Source of the DNA: an uncultured Eubacteriales bacterium
GTDB taxonomy: Bacteria > Bacillota > Clostridia > Saccharofermentanales > UBA5734
Direction of reading: 5' to 3'
Length of the DNA stretch: 64,000 nt
Assembly (NCBI GenBank): GCA_903835065.1
Contig: CAILLO010000025.1
Span: 1 to 64,000 of the forward strand
In this document: piece by piece, positions 34,751 to 42,752 of the stretch
How the letters are laid out: the number at the start of each line of letters is the position of its first letter
Numbering within the stretch: the stretch's first letter is position 1
Position numbers and translations under genes: made by a program
Notes under the pieces: generated by a model
Told to the model about the DNA's origin: nothing
Database searches by the model: none
The model's input: only the letters and a program-made list of their open reading frames with translations

Positions 34751-37335
34751 GCGGGGTTCCTCCTTGGTGGCACGGAGGGGACGGTCGGGAATTCGAGCAG
34801 GTCCACGGGCTGGACCGGAAGGGCCGGGTCATCGGGCACGAGCCAGCTCCGGATGCCGAACGGCGGCAGGTCGACGGCCAGCGTGCGCGGCGGATCCGAA
34901 AGGGCGAGACCGCCGGCGACGCCGACGCCGTCGGTCTCGTGGCAGCGGACGACCCGCCCGGTGCCGTCCTCGGCGCGCTTCACGGCCGTGACGCAGATGT
35001 CGGGATCGCTCGTCTCGATTCCAGCATGGGACAGCGGCAGCGGACCGCCGTGGAACGCCCCGAGCACCTGCGGAACCGGCGCGCCGACCTGCATGGCGGA
35101 ACGGAAGGCGACGGACGGGGCGAGGGGGCCGGCGTGGGGCTGCAGGCGGTAGCGGGTCTCGTGGACGCCGAGGTCCATGTACTCGCTGAAGTCGTCGAGC
35201 ACGCCTTCATAAGAGGCGTACGGGGCGCTACGCACGAGGGTGACGCGCAGGTCTCCGCCTTCGCAGCTGAAGGAGCTGCGATCGGCGGACACGAGCGTCA
35301 GGCCGGCCGTCGCTTCGGACGCGCCGGGCAGGCGCCCCGACACGTCGACCCAGCGCTGGCCGGCGGTCTCGTCGCCGTCCGCGGGGCGCTCGACGAAGCC
35401 GTAGGGGATCTCGACGGAGAAGCGGGGCGCCTCGACGCCGACAGGGAACGACAGGGCGAGGCGCTTCCACTCCTCGGCCCACGTGATGCGCGCGTCGACT
35501 TCCAGGAAGTCCGCGCCCTCGTCGAGGTGGAAGTCCTGGCGCAGGACCGACCGGCCCCAACGGGAGGTGACGCGCACCGTCCGGCGGACCGGACCGCTCT
35601 CGAGCCAGCGGACCGAGACGTCGCCGTCCTCGCCGAAGCGGCCGAGGTCCTCGCGGTAGCGGTGGACCTCGTTGCGGTGGGACTTCATGTCGTGGCCCCA
35701 CGTGTCGCACCCTGCGTCCTCCACCACGACGGCGGAGGCGGGGCCGGCGAGCACGGAGGCGCCGGTGGCGAGCACGCGCAGGCCGCAGAGCCCGCCGCGC
35801 GCCGGATCGAAATCGGCCGCGAGGATCCCGTTCGACAGCGTCCGCGAACCGAGGACGGACTCGGGCGCGAAGGCCGGGGCGACGGGCGGCGCCGGCTCGG
35901 GGCTCGAAGGGCTGGGCTGCGCGTCGGCCGAGGAGATCCAGAAAGTCTGGTAGCCGAGCGCGGGCACGGGCACGCGGACGAGCGTCTCCCACCGGTCGGC
36001 GGCGTTCATGCGTTCGCCGCGCACGACCTGGACGGGCAGCTCGCGGCCGTCGGGAAGCGCGACGCGGGACAGTCTGCGACCCACGCGGACCGTCGTCTCG
36101 AGGGGGAAGGCCGTCGGATTGAAGACGAGCAGCGGGGCGCCCTTCCCCGCCTTCTCCCATAGCACCCAGTCGCGGTCGCGGCTGAGGGCCGGAGGCGGCG
36201 CGCCTTCGGACGTGTCGACGTTCCAGGCGATCTTCTGGACGGCCTGGTTGAGGCTCTCCGACGCGAGCGTCAGCGCCTGTCCGTAGAGCTCGTGCAGATC
36301 GGCGATCGCGGCGGAGGAGCCGCACCCGCCGAGCGCGTCGTGGAACTGGTTGAACAGGACCTTCTCCCACCCGGTGCGCAGGGCGTCGGCCGGGTACTCC
36401 GCCCCGAGCAGCGACGTCGCGAGCGTGCAGGCCGCCTCGGCCGCGAGCAGGCGCGCTTCGGCGCGGCGGTTGTCGCGCTTCGTTCCGCTGTGGGCGGAAT
36501 AGCATCCCGCCGCGTGGTGGTGCAATCCGCCGCGGAAGACCGGCAGCGTCGGCGCCAGCGCACGCACGTCGTCGAAGTAGCGGTCGGGGTCGGAGAACAC
36601 GAGTTCGGGCGAGAAGCCGCCGTCGCGCAGGGCCTCGAGGGCCTTGACGCTGCGGATGGTCGGGCCGCCGCCGTGGTTGCCCACGCCGTAGAAGACCATC
36701 AGCGGAGTGCCCTCCTCGAGGGCGAGCTTCCGGCCGAGCTCGACCTTCTCGAGGGCCGGCTCTTCCTCGCCCCACCAGCTCGCATAGTTCATCGAGATCC
36801 GGTGCGCGGGGACGCGGGACCCGTCGGCGCCCTCCCAGAGGAACAGGTGCGCGGGCAGCGGCAGCTCGTGCTCCTGCGGGCGCAGGAAAACGTAGCCGTC
36901 CATGCCGCTCTGCAGCAGAATCTGCGGCAGCATCGCGTTGTGGCCGAAGGAGTCGACGTTGTATCCGGTGCGGGCCATCCTCCCGAAGCGGGAGAGGAAC
37001 CAGCGCTGGGCGAGCAGGCCGTGGCGGGCGAAGGACTCGCCGCCCGGCAGGTTGCAGTCGGGCTGGACCCACCAGCCGCCGACGACGGCCCAGCGGCCCT
37101 CGCGGACGCGTTCCGCGATTTCGCGGAACATGCCGGGGTCGTTCTCCTCGACCCACCGGTAGGCGGAAGCGCCGGCCGCCGTGAAGACGAAGCCCGGGAA
37201 CTCCCGGAGACGGTCCAGCGCCGACCGGAAGGTCGCCTGCGTTTCGGCGTACCCTTCCTGCCAGCGCCAGAGCCACACGGGGTCGATATGGGCGTTGCCC
37301 ACGAGGTGGAGCCGGATCGGTGCGGAATCCGTCAT
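34747..37335 (-). CDS. GH38 alpha-mannosidase
   Basis: An 862-residue cytoplasmic retaining alpha-mannosidase. The zinc-binding motif is LHLVGNAHIDPVWLWRW (His16, Asp18). The nucleophile is Asp128 in YNVDSFGHNAML. Further GH38 motifs are FYGVGNHGGGP and LFNQFHDALGGCGS, followed by the beta-sandwich domains over the last 450 residues. It lacks a signal peptide and would trim mannose from imported oligosaccharides. AAGGAGG precedes the ATG. It is followed with ATGA overlap by a URO-D gene. Linkage specificity cannot be read from the sequence. Confidence 0.94.
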   Translation of the reverse strand: MTDSAPIRLHLVGNAHIDPVWLWRWQEGYAETQATFRSALDRLREFPGFVFTAAGASAYRWVEENDPGMFREIAERVREGRWAVVGGWWVQPDCNLPGGESFARHGLLAQRWFLSRFGRMARTGYNVDSFGHNAMLPQILLQSGMDGYVFLRPQEHELPLPAHLFLWEGADGSRVPAHRISMNYASWWGEEEPALEKVELGRKLALEEGTPLMVFYGVGNHGGGPTIRSVKALEALRDGGFSPELVFSDPDRYFDDVRALAPTLPVFRGGLHHHAAGCYSAHSGTKRDNRRAEARLLAAEAACTLATSLLGAEYPADALRTGWEKVLFNQFHDALGGCGSSAAIADLHELYGQALTLASESLNQAVQKIAWNVDTSEGAPPPALSRDRDWVLWEKAGKGAPLLVFNPTAFPLETTVRVGRRLSRVALPDGRELPVQVVRGERMNAADRWETLVRVPVPALGYQTFWISSADAQPSPSSPEPAPPVAPAFAPESVLGSRTLSNGILAADFDPARGGLCGLRVLATGASVLAGPASAVVVEDAGCDTWGHDMKSHRNEVHRYREDLGRFGEDGDVSVRWLESGPVRRTVRVTSRWGRSVLRQDFHLDEGADFLEVDARITWAEEWKRLALSFPVGVEAPRFSVEIPYGFVERPADGDETAGQRWVDVSGRLPGASEATAGLTLVSADRSSFSCEGGDLRVTLVRSAPYASYEGVLDDFSEYMDLGVHETRYRLQPHAGPLAPSVAFRSAMQVGAPVPQVLGAFHGGPLPLSHAGIETSDPDICVTAVKRAEDGTGRVVRCHETDGVGVAGGLALSDPPRTLAVDLPPFGIRSWLVPDDPALPVQPVDLLEFPTVPSVPPRRNPA

Positions 37336-37370
37336 CGTGCCGTCCTCCTTGTCCAGGTGCACCCCGGAGG

Positions 37371-38690
37371 TCAGGAGAAGAAACGCGGGAGCATCGACCT
37401 GTCGATCTGCAGCAGCTCGTCGATCAGGCGCTTCCGTTCCTCGACAGTCAGAGTATAGCACATGGGATCCAGAGAAAGCGCCTCGAGAAGGGCCTTGCGG
37501 CTGCCTTCCACGGCTCCCTGCAGCACCAGGTTCTGCACCGCTCCGTGCAGGTTGTGGAGGGCCGCGATGCCCTGCGGCAGCTCGCCGATGCAGACGCCCT
37601 GCCAGCCGCCCTGGTCCACGACCACGGGCACGCCGACGGCGATGTCGGGGCTGAGGTTGGAGATGCAACCGCGGTTCGTGACGTTGGCGTACATGTTGAA
37701 CGGGCGGTTGAAGGTCGTCGCGTCGACGATGGCCCCGAGCTTCTCGGAGATCTTCTCCTTGACGATGTCGGACAGCGGAATCTTCCCGGCGATGAAGTCC
37801 TCGGCCTTCTTCCACTGGGTCTCCTTGTCGGCGATGCGGAGGGCGACGTCGTTGTATGTCTGGTTCCAGTCCTCGAGGCGCATTCCCTTGCGGATGTAGT
37901 ACGGGAGGAACTCGATGACGTGGATGTCGTGGTTGGACGGCCAGACGCCGAAGATCTTGTAGAGTTCCAGGGTGATCGACTCGCCGGTGTACTCGAGCTT
38001 CGCGTCGGCCTCGAGTTTCTCGATGAACCGCGGGAAGAGGTCCTTGCCCTCGTATTCCATGCGGATCACGGCTTCGAAGTGGTTGACGCCGCCCGCAGTC
38101 CAGCTGATCTGGTCCATCGGGATGCCGAGGCGGCCCGCGATCTTCTCGATCGTGTGGTCGAGGCCGTGGCACAGGCCGACGGACTTGAGCCGCGGGACGA
38201 AGCGCTGGATCGCGAGGATGTTGAGCTGCATGGGATTCGCGAAGTTGAGCAGCCAGGCGTCCGGGCACAACCGCGTCATGCGCTGGGCGAGGTCGATGAC
38301 GAACGGGATCTGCTTGAGTCCCATCATCATGCCGCCCGGCCCGACCGACATGCCCTTGGGGTGCTCGATGCCGTACGACCGGATGAGGTCGAGCTCCGTC
38401 TTCCAGACGCCCTGGCTGCCGACGAGCACCGTGTTGACGACGTAGTCGGCACCCTCGAGAGCCGTGTCGTAGTCGGTCGTGGTCACGATCCGCATCTCCT
38501 GGCTTCGGTCGGCGAAGAGCTTCTTCGCGAACCGGGCGATGCCCTCGAGGCTCCGGGCGTCCAGGTCGTACAGGAAGAGCGCCCCGCCCCGCGCGGCCTC
38601 GCTCGTGCAGAGGTCCTTGAGGAACACGGGGCCCCAGCTGATGCTGCCGCCGCCGATGATGGCGATCTTCACGGGTCTCCTCGGGGTCAT
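37371..38690 (-). CDS. GH4-family NAD-dependent glycosidase
   Basis: A 439-residue GH4 enzyme, which cleaves glycosides by a redox elimination mechanism using NAD and a divalent metal. The Rossmann start is KIAIIGGGSISWGP, followed by NFANPMQLN. The metal-binding Cys174-His175 lie in VGLCHGLDHT and His204 in AGGVNHFEA. The closest GH4 types by motif are alpha-galactosidase (MelA) and alpha-glucuronidase; 6-phospho-glycosidases differ in the N-terminal loop. With GH38 next door and an ABC importer, unphosphorylated substrates are more likely. AAGGAG precedes the ATG at 38690. Confidence 0.9.
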   Translation of the reverse strand: MTPRRPVKIAIIGGGSISWGPVFLKDLCTSEAARGGALFLYDLDARSLEGIARFAKKLFADRSQEMRIVTTTDYDTALEGADYVVNTVLVGSQGVWKTELDLIRSYGIEHPKGMSVGPGGMMMGLKQIPFVIDLAQRMTRLCPDAWLLNFANPMQLNILAIQRFVPRLKSVGLCHGLDHTIEKIAGRLGIPMDQISWTAGGVNHFEAVIRMEYEGKDLFPRFIEKLEADAKLEYTGESITLELYKIFGVWPSNHDIHVIEFLPYYIRKGMRLEDWNQTYNDVALRIADKETQWKKAEDFIAGKIPLSDIVKEKISEKLGAIVDATTFNRPFNMYANVTNRGCISNLSPDIAVGVPVVVDQGGWQGVCIGELPQGIAALHNLHGAVQNLVLQGAVEGSRKALLEALSLDPMCYTLTVEERKRLIDELLQIDRSMLPRFFS

Positions 38691-38734
38691 GGCTTCTCCT
38701 TGTCCTTCCGGCGAATCGGCCGGCCGACATGAAT

Positions 38735-38768
38735 CTGGAGGACGCGGGTCCTCCCCGCGATCCTCCAG
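38735..38768 (-). terminator. Strong hairpin between permease and GH4 genes
   Basis: CTGGAGGACGCGGG pairs with CCCGCG-A-TCCTCCAG: a 14-bp stem with a one-base bulge and a short loop, in the 103-bp gap after the last transporter gene. No U-tract follows on the minus strand. It may partly end transcription or protect the transporter mRNA. Confidence 0.5.
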
Positions 38769-38793
38769 TTCCATCCGCGAGAGGGGGCCCGGG

Positions 38794-39690
38794 CTATTCC
38801 TTGATGGCGCCCATCATGCTGCCCTGGACGAAGTACTTCTGGAGGACCGGGTACATGGCGACGATCGGGATGATCGAGACGACGATCGTCGAGTACCTCA
38901 GCTGATAGGCGACCGACATGGACAGCGATGGATCGGCGCTGGCGGCATTGAGCGCCTTGGCATCCGGGGAGTTGGCGATCAGGATGCGTTGCAGGTAGAC
39001 CTGCAGCGGCTGGTAGCGGACATCCGGAACGTAGAGCAGAGCGGTCGTGTAGACGTTCCAGAAGATGACGATGTTGTAGATCACGATGACCGAGACGATC
39101 GGCAGCGAGAGCGGCAGCACGACCCGGGCCAGGATCCGGAGTTCGCTGGCGCCGTCGATGCGGGAGGCCTCGACCAGACTGTCCGGAATCGTGGACTGGA
39201 AGAAGATGCGGGCCATGATGACGAGCATCGGGGACATCATGGACGGGATGATGATGGCCCACCGGGTGTCGAAGAGGCCGAGGCGCAGGACCAGGATGAA
39301 CGACGGGATCATGTTCACGCTGCCGCCGATGAACATCGGGACGGCCATGAAGAGCATGATCGCGCTGCGGCCGTAGAAGTCCTTGCGGGAGAGCGGGAAG
39401 GCGAACACGACGGTCATCACGACGTTGACGAGAACGCCGACCACCGTGTACCAGAGGGTGTTGTAGTAGGCGAGCCACAGGTCCGAGGAATGCATCAGGT
39501 ACCCGTAGCTGTTCAGCGAGAATCCGATCGGAAGGAGCGTGACGTGGCCCGCGATCAGGTCGAGCGGATTGCTGACGGAGGCGCTGAGAAGAAAGATGAA
39601 GGGATAGATCGTGACGAACCCCATGCAGAGCAGCAGGAATCCGATGAAGGAATCGATGATCACGGTGCCGACGGATTTCTTCATTGCCAT
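38794..39690 (-). CDS. Sugar ABC transporter permease, LplC/YtcP type
   Basis: A 298-residue inner-membrane permease with six predicted helices. The cytoplasmic coupling loop is EASRIDGASELRILARVVLP, the EAA motif that contacts the ATPase. It belongs to the carbohydrate uptake-1 permeases that work with LplB and LplA partners. No ATPase gene is in the operon; such systems often use a shared MsmK-type ATPase encoded elsewhere. The ATG has AGGAGGA upstream. Confidence 0.93.
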   Translation of the reverse strand: MAMKKSVGTVIIDSFIGFLLLCMGFVTIYPFIFLLSASVSNPLDLIAGHVTLLPIGFSLNSYGYLMHSSDLWLAYYNTLWYTVVGVLVNVVMTVVFAFPLSRKDFYGRSAIMLFMAVPMFIGGSVNMIPSFILVLRLGLFDTRWAIIIPSMMSPMLVIMARIFFQSTIPDSLVEASRIDGASELRILARVVLPLSLPIVSVIVIYNIVIFWNVYTTALLYVPDVRYQPLQVYLQRILIANSPDAKALNAASADPSLSMSVAYQLRYSTIVVSIIPIVAMYPVLQKYFVQGSMMGAIKE

Positions 39691-39709
39691 TGTTCTCTTC
39701 CTCCTCGCC

Positions 39710-40672
39710 CTACCATAGGGAAGTTTCGTTGAACTTCTTGCTCAGGGTGTTGGCGATGAAGAGGAACACGATGTTGATGGCGGAATTGAAGAGGCCGACG
39801 GCGGTCGCGAAGCTGAAGTTCCCGTTCAGGATGCCGGTGCGGTACACGTAGGTGGAGATGACGTCGGAGGTCTCATAGGTGGCCGGGTTGCCGAGCAGGT
39901 ACGCCTTCTCGAAGCCGACGTCGACGATCGAGCCCATGCGCAGGATCAGGAGGGTCAGGACGGTCGGGAGGATGGAGGGAAGGGTGATGCTCCAGACCTG
40001 CTGCCAGCGGTTCGCGCCGTCCATCCGGGACGACTCGTAGAGCTGCGGGTCGACGGACGACAGCGCCGCCAGGAACATGATCGAGTTCCAACCGAAGGTC
40101 TGCCAGATGTCCGTGATGATATAGATGGGCCGGAACCACTTGGGGTCGGCCAGAAGCGTCGCGCTTGTCGGCGTGAAGAAGTTGACGATCACCCAGAGGA
40201 TGCCGGATCCGGGCTGGAGGAAGGTGACAGTCATGCCGATGATGATGACGGTCGAGATGAAGTGCGGGAGATAAGAGACGGACTGGATCGTCCGCTTGAA
40301 GATTTTTCCTTTCATCTCGTTCAGGAGCAGCGCGAAGAAGACGGGGAAGGGGAATCCGAAGAGCACGGCGTAGAAGCCAAGCAGGGCCGTGTTGCGCAGC
40401 AGGCGCCAGAAGAAGATGGACTGGAAGAACTGTCCGAACCACTGCAGGCCTACGAAGGGGGCCTGGAAGAAGCCCAGGCCGATCTTGTAGTCCGTGAAGG
40501 CCACGGAGATCCCGATCATGGGGATGTAGTAGAAGATGGCGACGAAGGCGATGCCGGGCAGGACGAGGATCCAGAGATAGAGGTTCCGCGAGAACATCCT
40601 GTACTGCTTCTTGAAGAAGCCGGAGATGCCGCGCCGGTTCATTCCCGGTAGAAGCGTCGCTTTGGGGTCCAA
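39710..40672 (-). CDS. Sugar ABC transporter permease, LplB type
   Basis: A 320-residue permease with six predicted membrane helices and the EAA-like loop ESSRMDGANRWQQVWSITLP. It pairs with the LplC-type protein 19 bp downstream. The start chosen is TTG at 40672 because GAGGAG lies nine bases upstream. The first ATG (40642, MNRRGISGFF) is ten codons later without a good ribosome-binding site, but it is a possible alternative. A large hairpin separates it from the binding-protein gene. Confidence 0.92.
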   Translation of the reverse strand: MDPKATLLPGMNRRGISGFFKKQYRMFSRNLYLWILVLPGIAFVAIFYYIPMIGISVAFTDYKIGLGFFQAPFVGLQWFGQFFQSIFFWRLLRNTALLGFYAVLFGFPFPVFFALLLNEMKGKIFKRTIQSVSYLPHFISTVIIIGMTVTFLQPGSGILWVIVNFFTPTSATLLADPKWFRPIYIITDIWQTFGWNSIMFLAALSSVDPQLYESSRMDGANRWQQVWSITLPSILPTVLTLLILRMGSIVDVGFEKAYLLGNPATYETSDVISTYVYRTGILNGNFSFATAVGLFNSAINIVFLFIANTLSKKFNETSLW

Positions 40673-40721
40673 TGCCTTGTTCTCCTCTCGTCCGGCCTTT
40701 CAGGAGCCGTTGGAATCCTGG

Positions 40722-40752
40722 CCTCGCGCCTGCCCCGGGGGCAGGCGCGAGG
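40722..40752 (-). repeat. Intra-operon hairpin between binding protein and permeases
   Basis: A near-perfect 31-nt palindrome with a 14-bp stem (CCTCGCGCCTGCCC / GGGCAGGCGCGAGG) and loop CGG. It lies 42 bases after the solute-binding-protein stop. No U-run follows. Such hairpins between binding-protein and permease genes commonly slow 3' decay or attenuate, giving more binding protein than permease. Confidence 0.6.
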
Positions 40753-40793
40753 GTGGATCCGTCAGGTATCGGTCAGTTGGATTCGGAGAGGAA

Positions 40794-42554
40794 TCAGCCG
40801 GCGGTGTACACGGCGTACTGGGTCGTCTTGACGTTCTTCACGGTGTCGATGCCGGCAGCCTTGATCTGGCTGACGAGGCTCGCGTAGTCCGTGTCGACGT
40901 TGTAGGTGCCGCGGATGAAGCCGACGAGGTAGGTGGAGACAAGGGTGTTGATGTCGCTGGCCTTGGTTCCGATCTGGGCGACCTGGTCAGAGGTGTAGGG
41001 GATCGAGGGGAAGAACACGCGGAAGGCCTTGAGATTGGTCTGGAGCTGCGTGAGGAAGGTCGCCATGCGGCCCGTCGCGCCGTTCCAGCCGCTCAGCTGG
41101 GCATTCTGGTCATACAGCTGAACCATCGGGAGGCGGGAGGAACCTTCGGCGGCGAGGTAGGCGAAGGCGCCGCCAGTGGCCTTGAGAACCGTGTCGGTGA
41201 ACACGGGCTTGCCATCGACGAGGGTGTAGTCGGTGCCCTGGATGCCGTAGTTCATGAGGGTCTGGCCCTGCTTGGTGCCGAACAGGAAGTCAAGGTACTT
41301 GACGACGAGCGCGGGATCCTTCGCGGTGCCGGAGACGACCCAGCGGACGTAGTTGAGCAGCGGGTAGCCTTCATAGCCGGGAGCCGCGACATAGGGCGTT
41401 CCGTCGGCCTTGTTGGCGATCGCGGCCTGGGCAAGGGACCAATGCTGGGTGTAGGTGTCGTGGGTGCTGTCGGTCGGGACCTTTTCGTTGGTGTAGCCCT
41501 TCGCGACGCCCATGGCGTTCGGGGTGTTGGTGTTCCAGTAGGAGGCGTAGCCGGTCCACTCGCAGTCGACGCCTGCGCGGTTGTCATACACGTAGGACTC
41601 GATGTCGAGGTTGAGGCCGTACTGCGGGTCGAGCAGGCCACTCTTGTACCAGGAGTTCATCTGCTTCAGGAAGGCCTTCATGTTGTCCTGCTGATCGGTC
41701 CAGTCGTAGACGACGGCGCCGTTCACGGTGGAGAACCAGTCGGACTGTTCGGACAGGCCGTAGGAGACGGCGATGCCGTTCAGTTTGTTCATGTGCCAGA
41801 GCTCGAAGGGGATGATCTTGTCGACATTGCCGTTCGCCTTGTTGTAGGCGGTCGGACCGCCGGCGACGTCGCCGTAGGTCTTGAACGCGGTCAGCATGGC
41901 GGTCCAGTCGTCGATGGTCTTGGGAGCGCTGCCGCTATCGGAGAACTTCAGGTCGTTCGCGGCGATGAGGGCGTCGACCCAGTCCTGACGATACATGTTG
42001 AGGAGGACGTCGAACTGCTGGTCGCGGAGCTGGCCGGGGAACGCGTAGATGATGGAATTGGTGGTCAGCGCGTTCTTCAGGGAGGCGTCCTTCGCCATCA
42101 TGGCGACGAGGTTCGGGGCGTCGGCGGCGATCAGGGTGTTGAGGGCCTGGATCGTGCCGGAGGACTGCAGGGACGAGAAGTCATACGAGCGCTGGTCGCA
42201 GACGAACATGTCGGGGAGGTTGTACTTCGCCGACAGGCGCGCGCTGAGGATCTGACCGTACGCGGTGGAGGAATAGGATTCCATGGCGAGCTTGACGTTG
42301 GTGATCTTCTGGACGGCGTCGAGAATCGGGAAGTCGTCCTTCGACCAGTCCTTGCCGCCTTCATTGTTGGAGATCAGGGCGGTGATGGTGGTCAGGGTGT
42401 CGGCCAGCGGAACCATGAGGCCGTTTCCGGCGTCGGTCTTGGCGGCGGAGGTCGGGGCGACCGTCGCGGTCGGGGTCGCAGACTGGCAGCCCGTCGCGAG
42501 GACGGCAAGGGCGAGAACCAGGACGGCGAGGATGGACAGAGTCTTCCTGTACAT
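40794..42554 (-). CDS. Sugar-binding lipoprotein of the LplA family
   Basis: A 586-residue extracellular solute-binding protein. The signal peptide (about residues 4-20) ends in the lipobox LATGC, so Cys23 would be lipidated and the protein held at the outer face of the membrane. A Thr/Ala/Pro linker follows. Length and aromatic-rich composition match LplA/YtcQ-type receptors for complex oligosaccharides. The ATG has AAAGGAGG upstream. A well-spaced promoter and direct repeats precede it, and the sensor-regulator gene lies just upstream. Confidence 0.93.
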   Translation of the reverse strand: MYRKTLSILAVLVLALAVLATGCQSATPTATVAPTSAAKTDAGNGLMVPLADTLTTITALISNNEGGKDWSKDDFPILDAVQKITNVKLAMESYSSTAYGQILSARLSAKYNLPDMFVCDQRSYDFSSLQSSGTIQALNTLIAADAPNLVAMMAKDASLKNALTTNSIIYAFPGQLRDQQFDVLLNMYRQDWVDALIAANDLKFSDSGSAPKTIDDWTAMLTAFKTYGDVAGGPTAYNKANGNVDKIIPFELWHMNKLNGIAVSYGLSEQSDWFSTVNGAVVYDWTDQQDNMKAFLKQMNSWYKSGLLDPQYGLNLDIESYVYDNRAGVDCEWTGYASYWNTNTPNAMGVAKGYTNEKVPTDSTHDTYTQHWSLAQAAIANKADGTPYVAAPGYEGYPLLNYVRWVVSGTAKDPALVVKYLDFLFGTKQGQTLMNYGIQGTDYTLVDGKPVFTDTVLKATGGAFAYLAAEGSSRLPMVQLYDQNAQLSGWNGATGRMATFLTQLQTNLKAFRVFFPSIPYTSDQVAQIGTKASDINTLVSTYLVGFIRGTYNVDTDYASLVSQIKAAGIDTVKNVKTTQYAVYTAG

Positions 42555-42640
42555 TTAGTACCTCCTTTGGGTTCTTGGACGATGCATCTGAATCGGCCGG
42601 CCCACAGCTATTCCCTGACCGCGGGCTTTGTACAATGTGA

Positions 42641-42669
42641 ACTATCGTCCTCGGCACTGTCCGTGACAA
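42641..42669 (-). promoter_or_regulatory. Promoter of the transporter/glycosidase operon
   Basis: Minus strand: TTGTCA (42669-42664), 17 bp, GATAGT (42646-42641), start predicted near 42634, leaving a leader of about 80 nt. This is the only clear promoter between the sensor gene and the eleven genes running to nagA. Confidence 0.6.
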
Positions 42670-42690
42670 GAACGACTATTTCAACAAGGG

Positions 42691-42752
42691 TTCGGATTTT
42701 TCCGGGCGGCGCGAACGATGACAATCGTTTTCTATCGGAGGATTCGGATTTT
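42691..42752 (-). promoter_or_regulatory. Direct repeats, candidate AraC-sensor binding sites
   Basis: TTCGGATTTT occurs at 42691-42700 and again at 42743-42752, 52 bp apart, about five helical turns, on the same face of DNA upstream of the -35. Between them lies the inverted repeat AACGAT-GACA-ATCGTT (42714-42729). The distal repeat overlaps the stop codon of the sensor gene. Confidence 0.45.
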
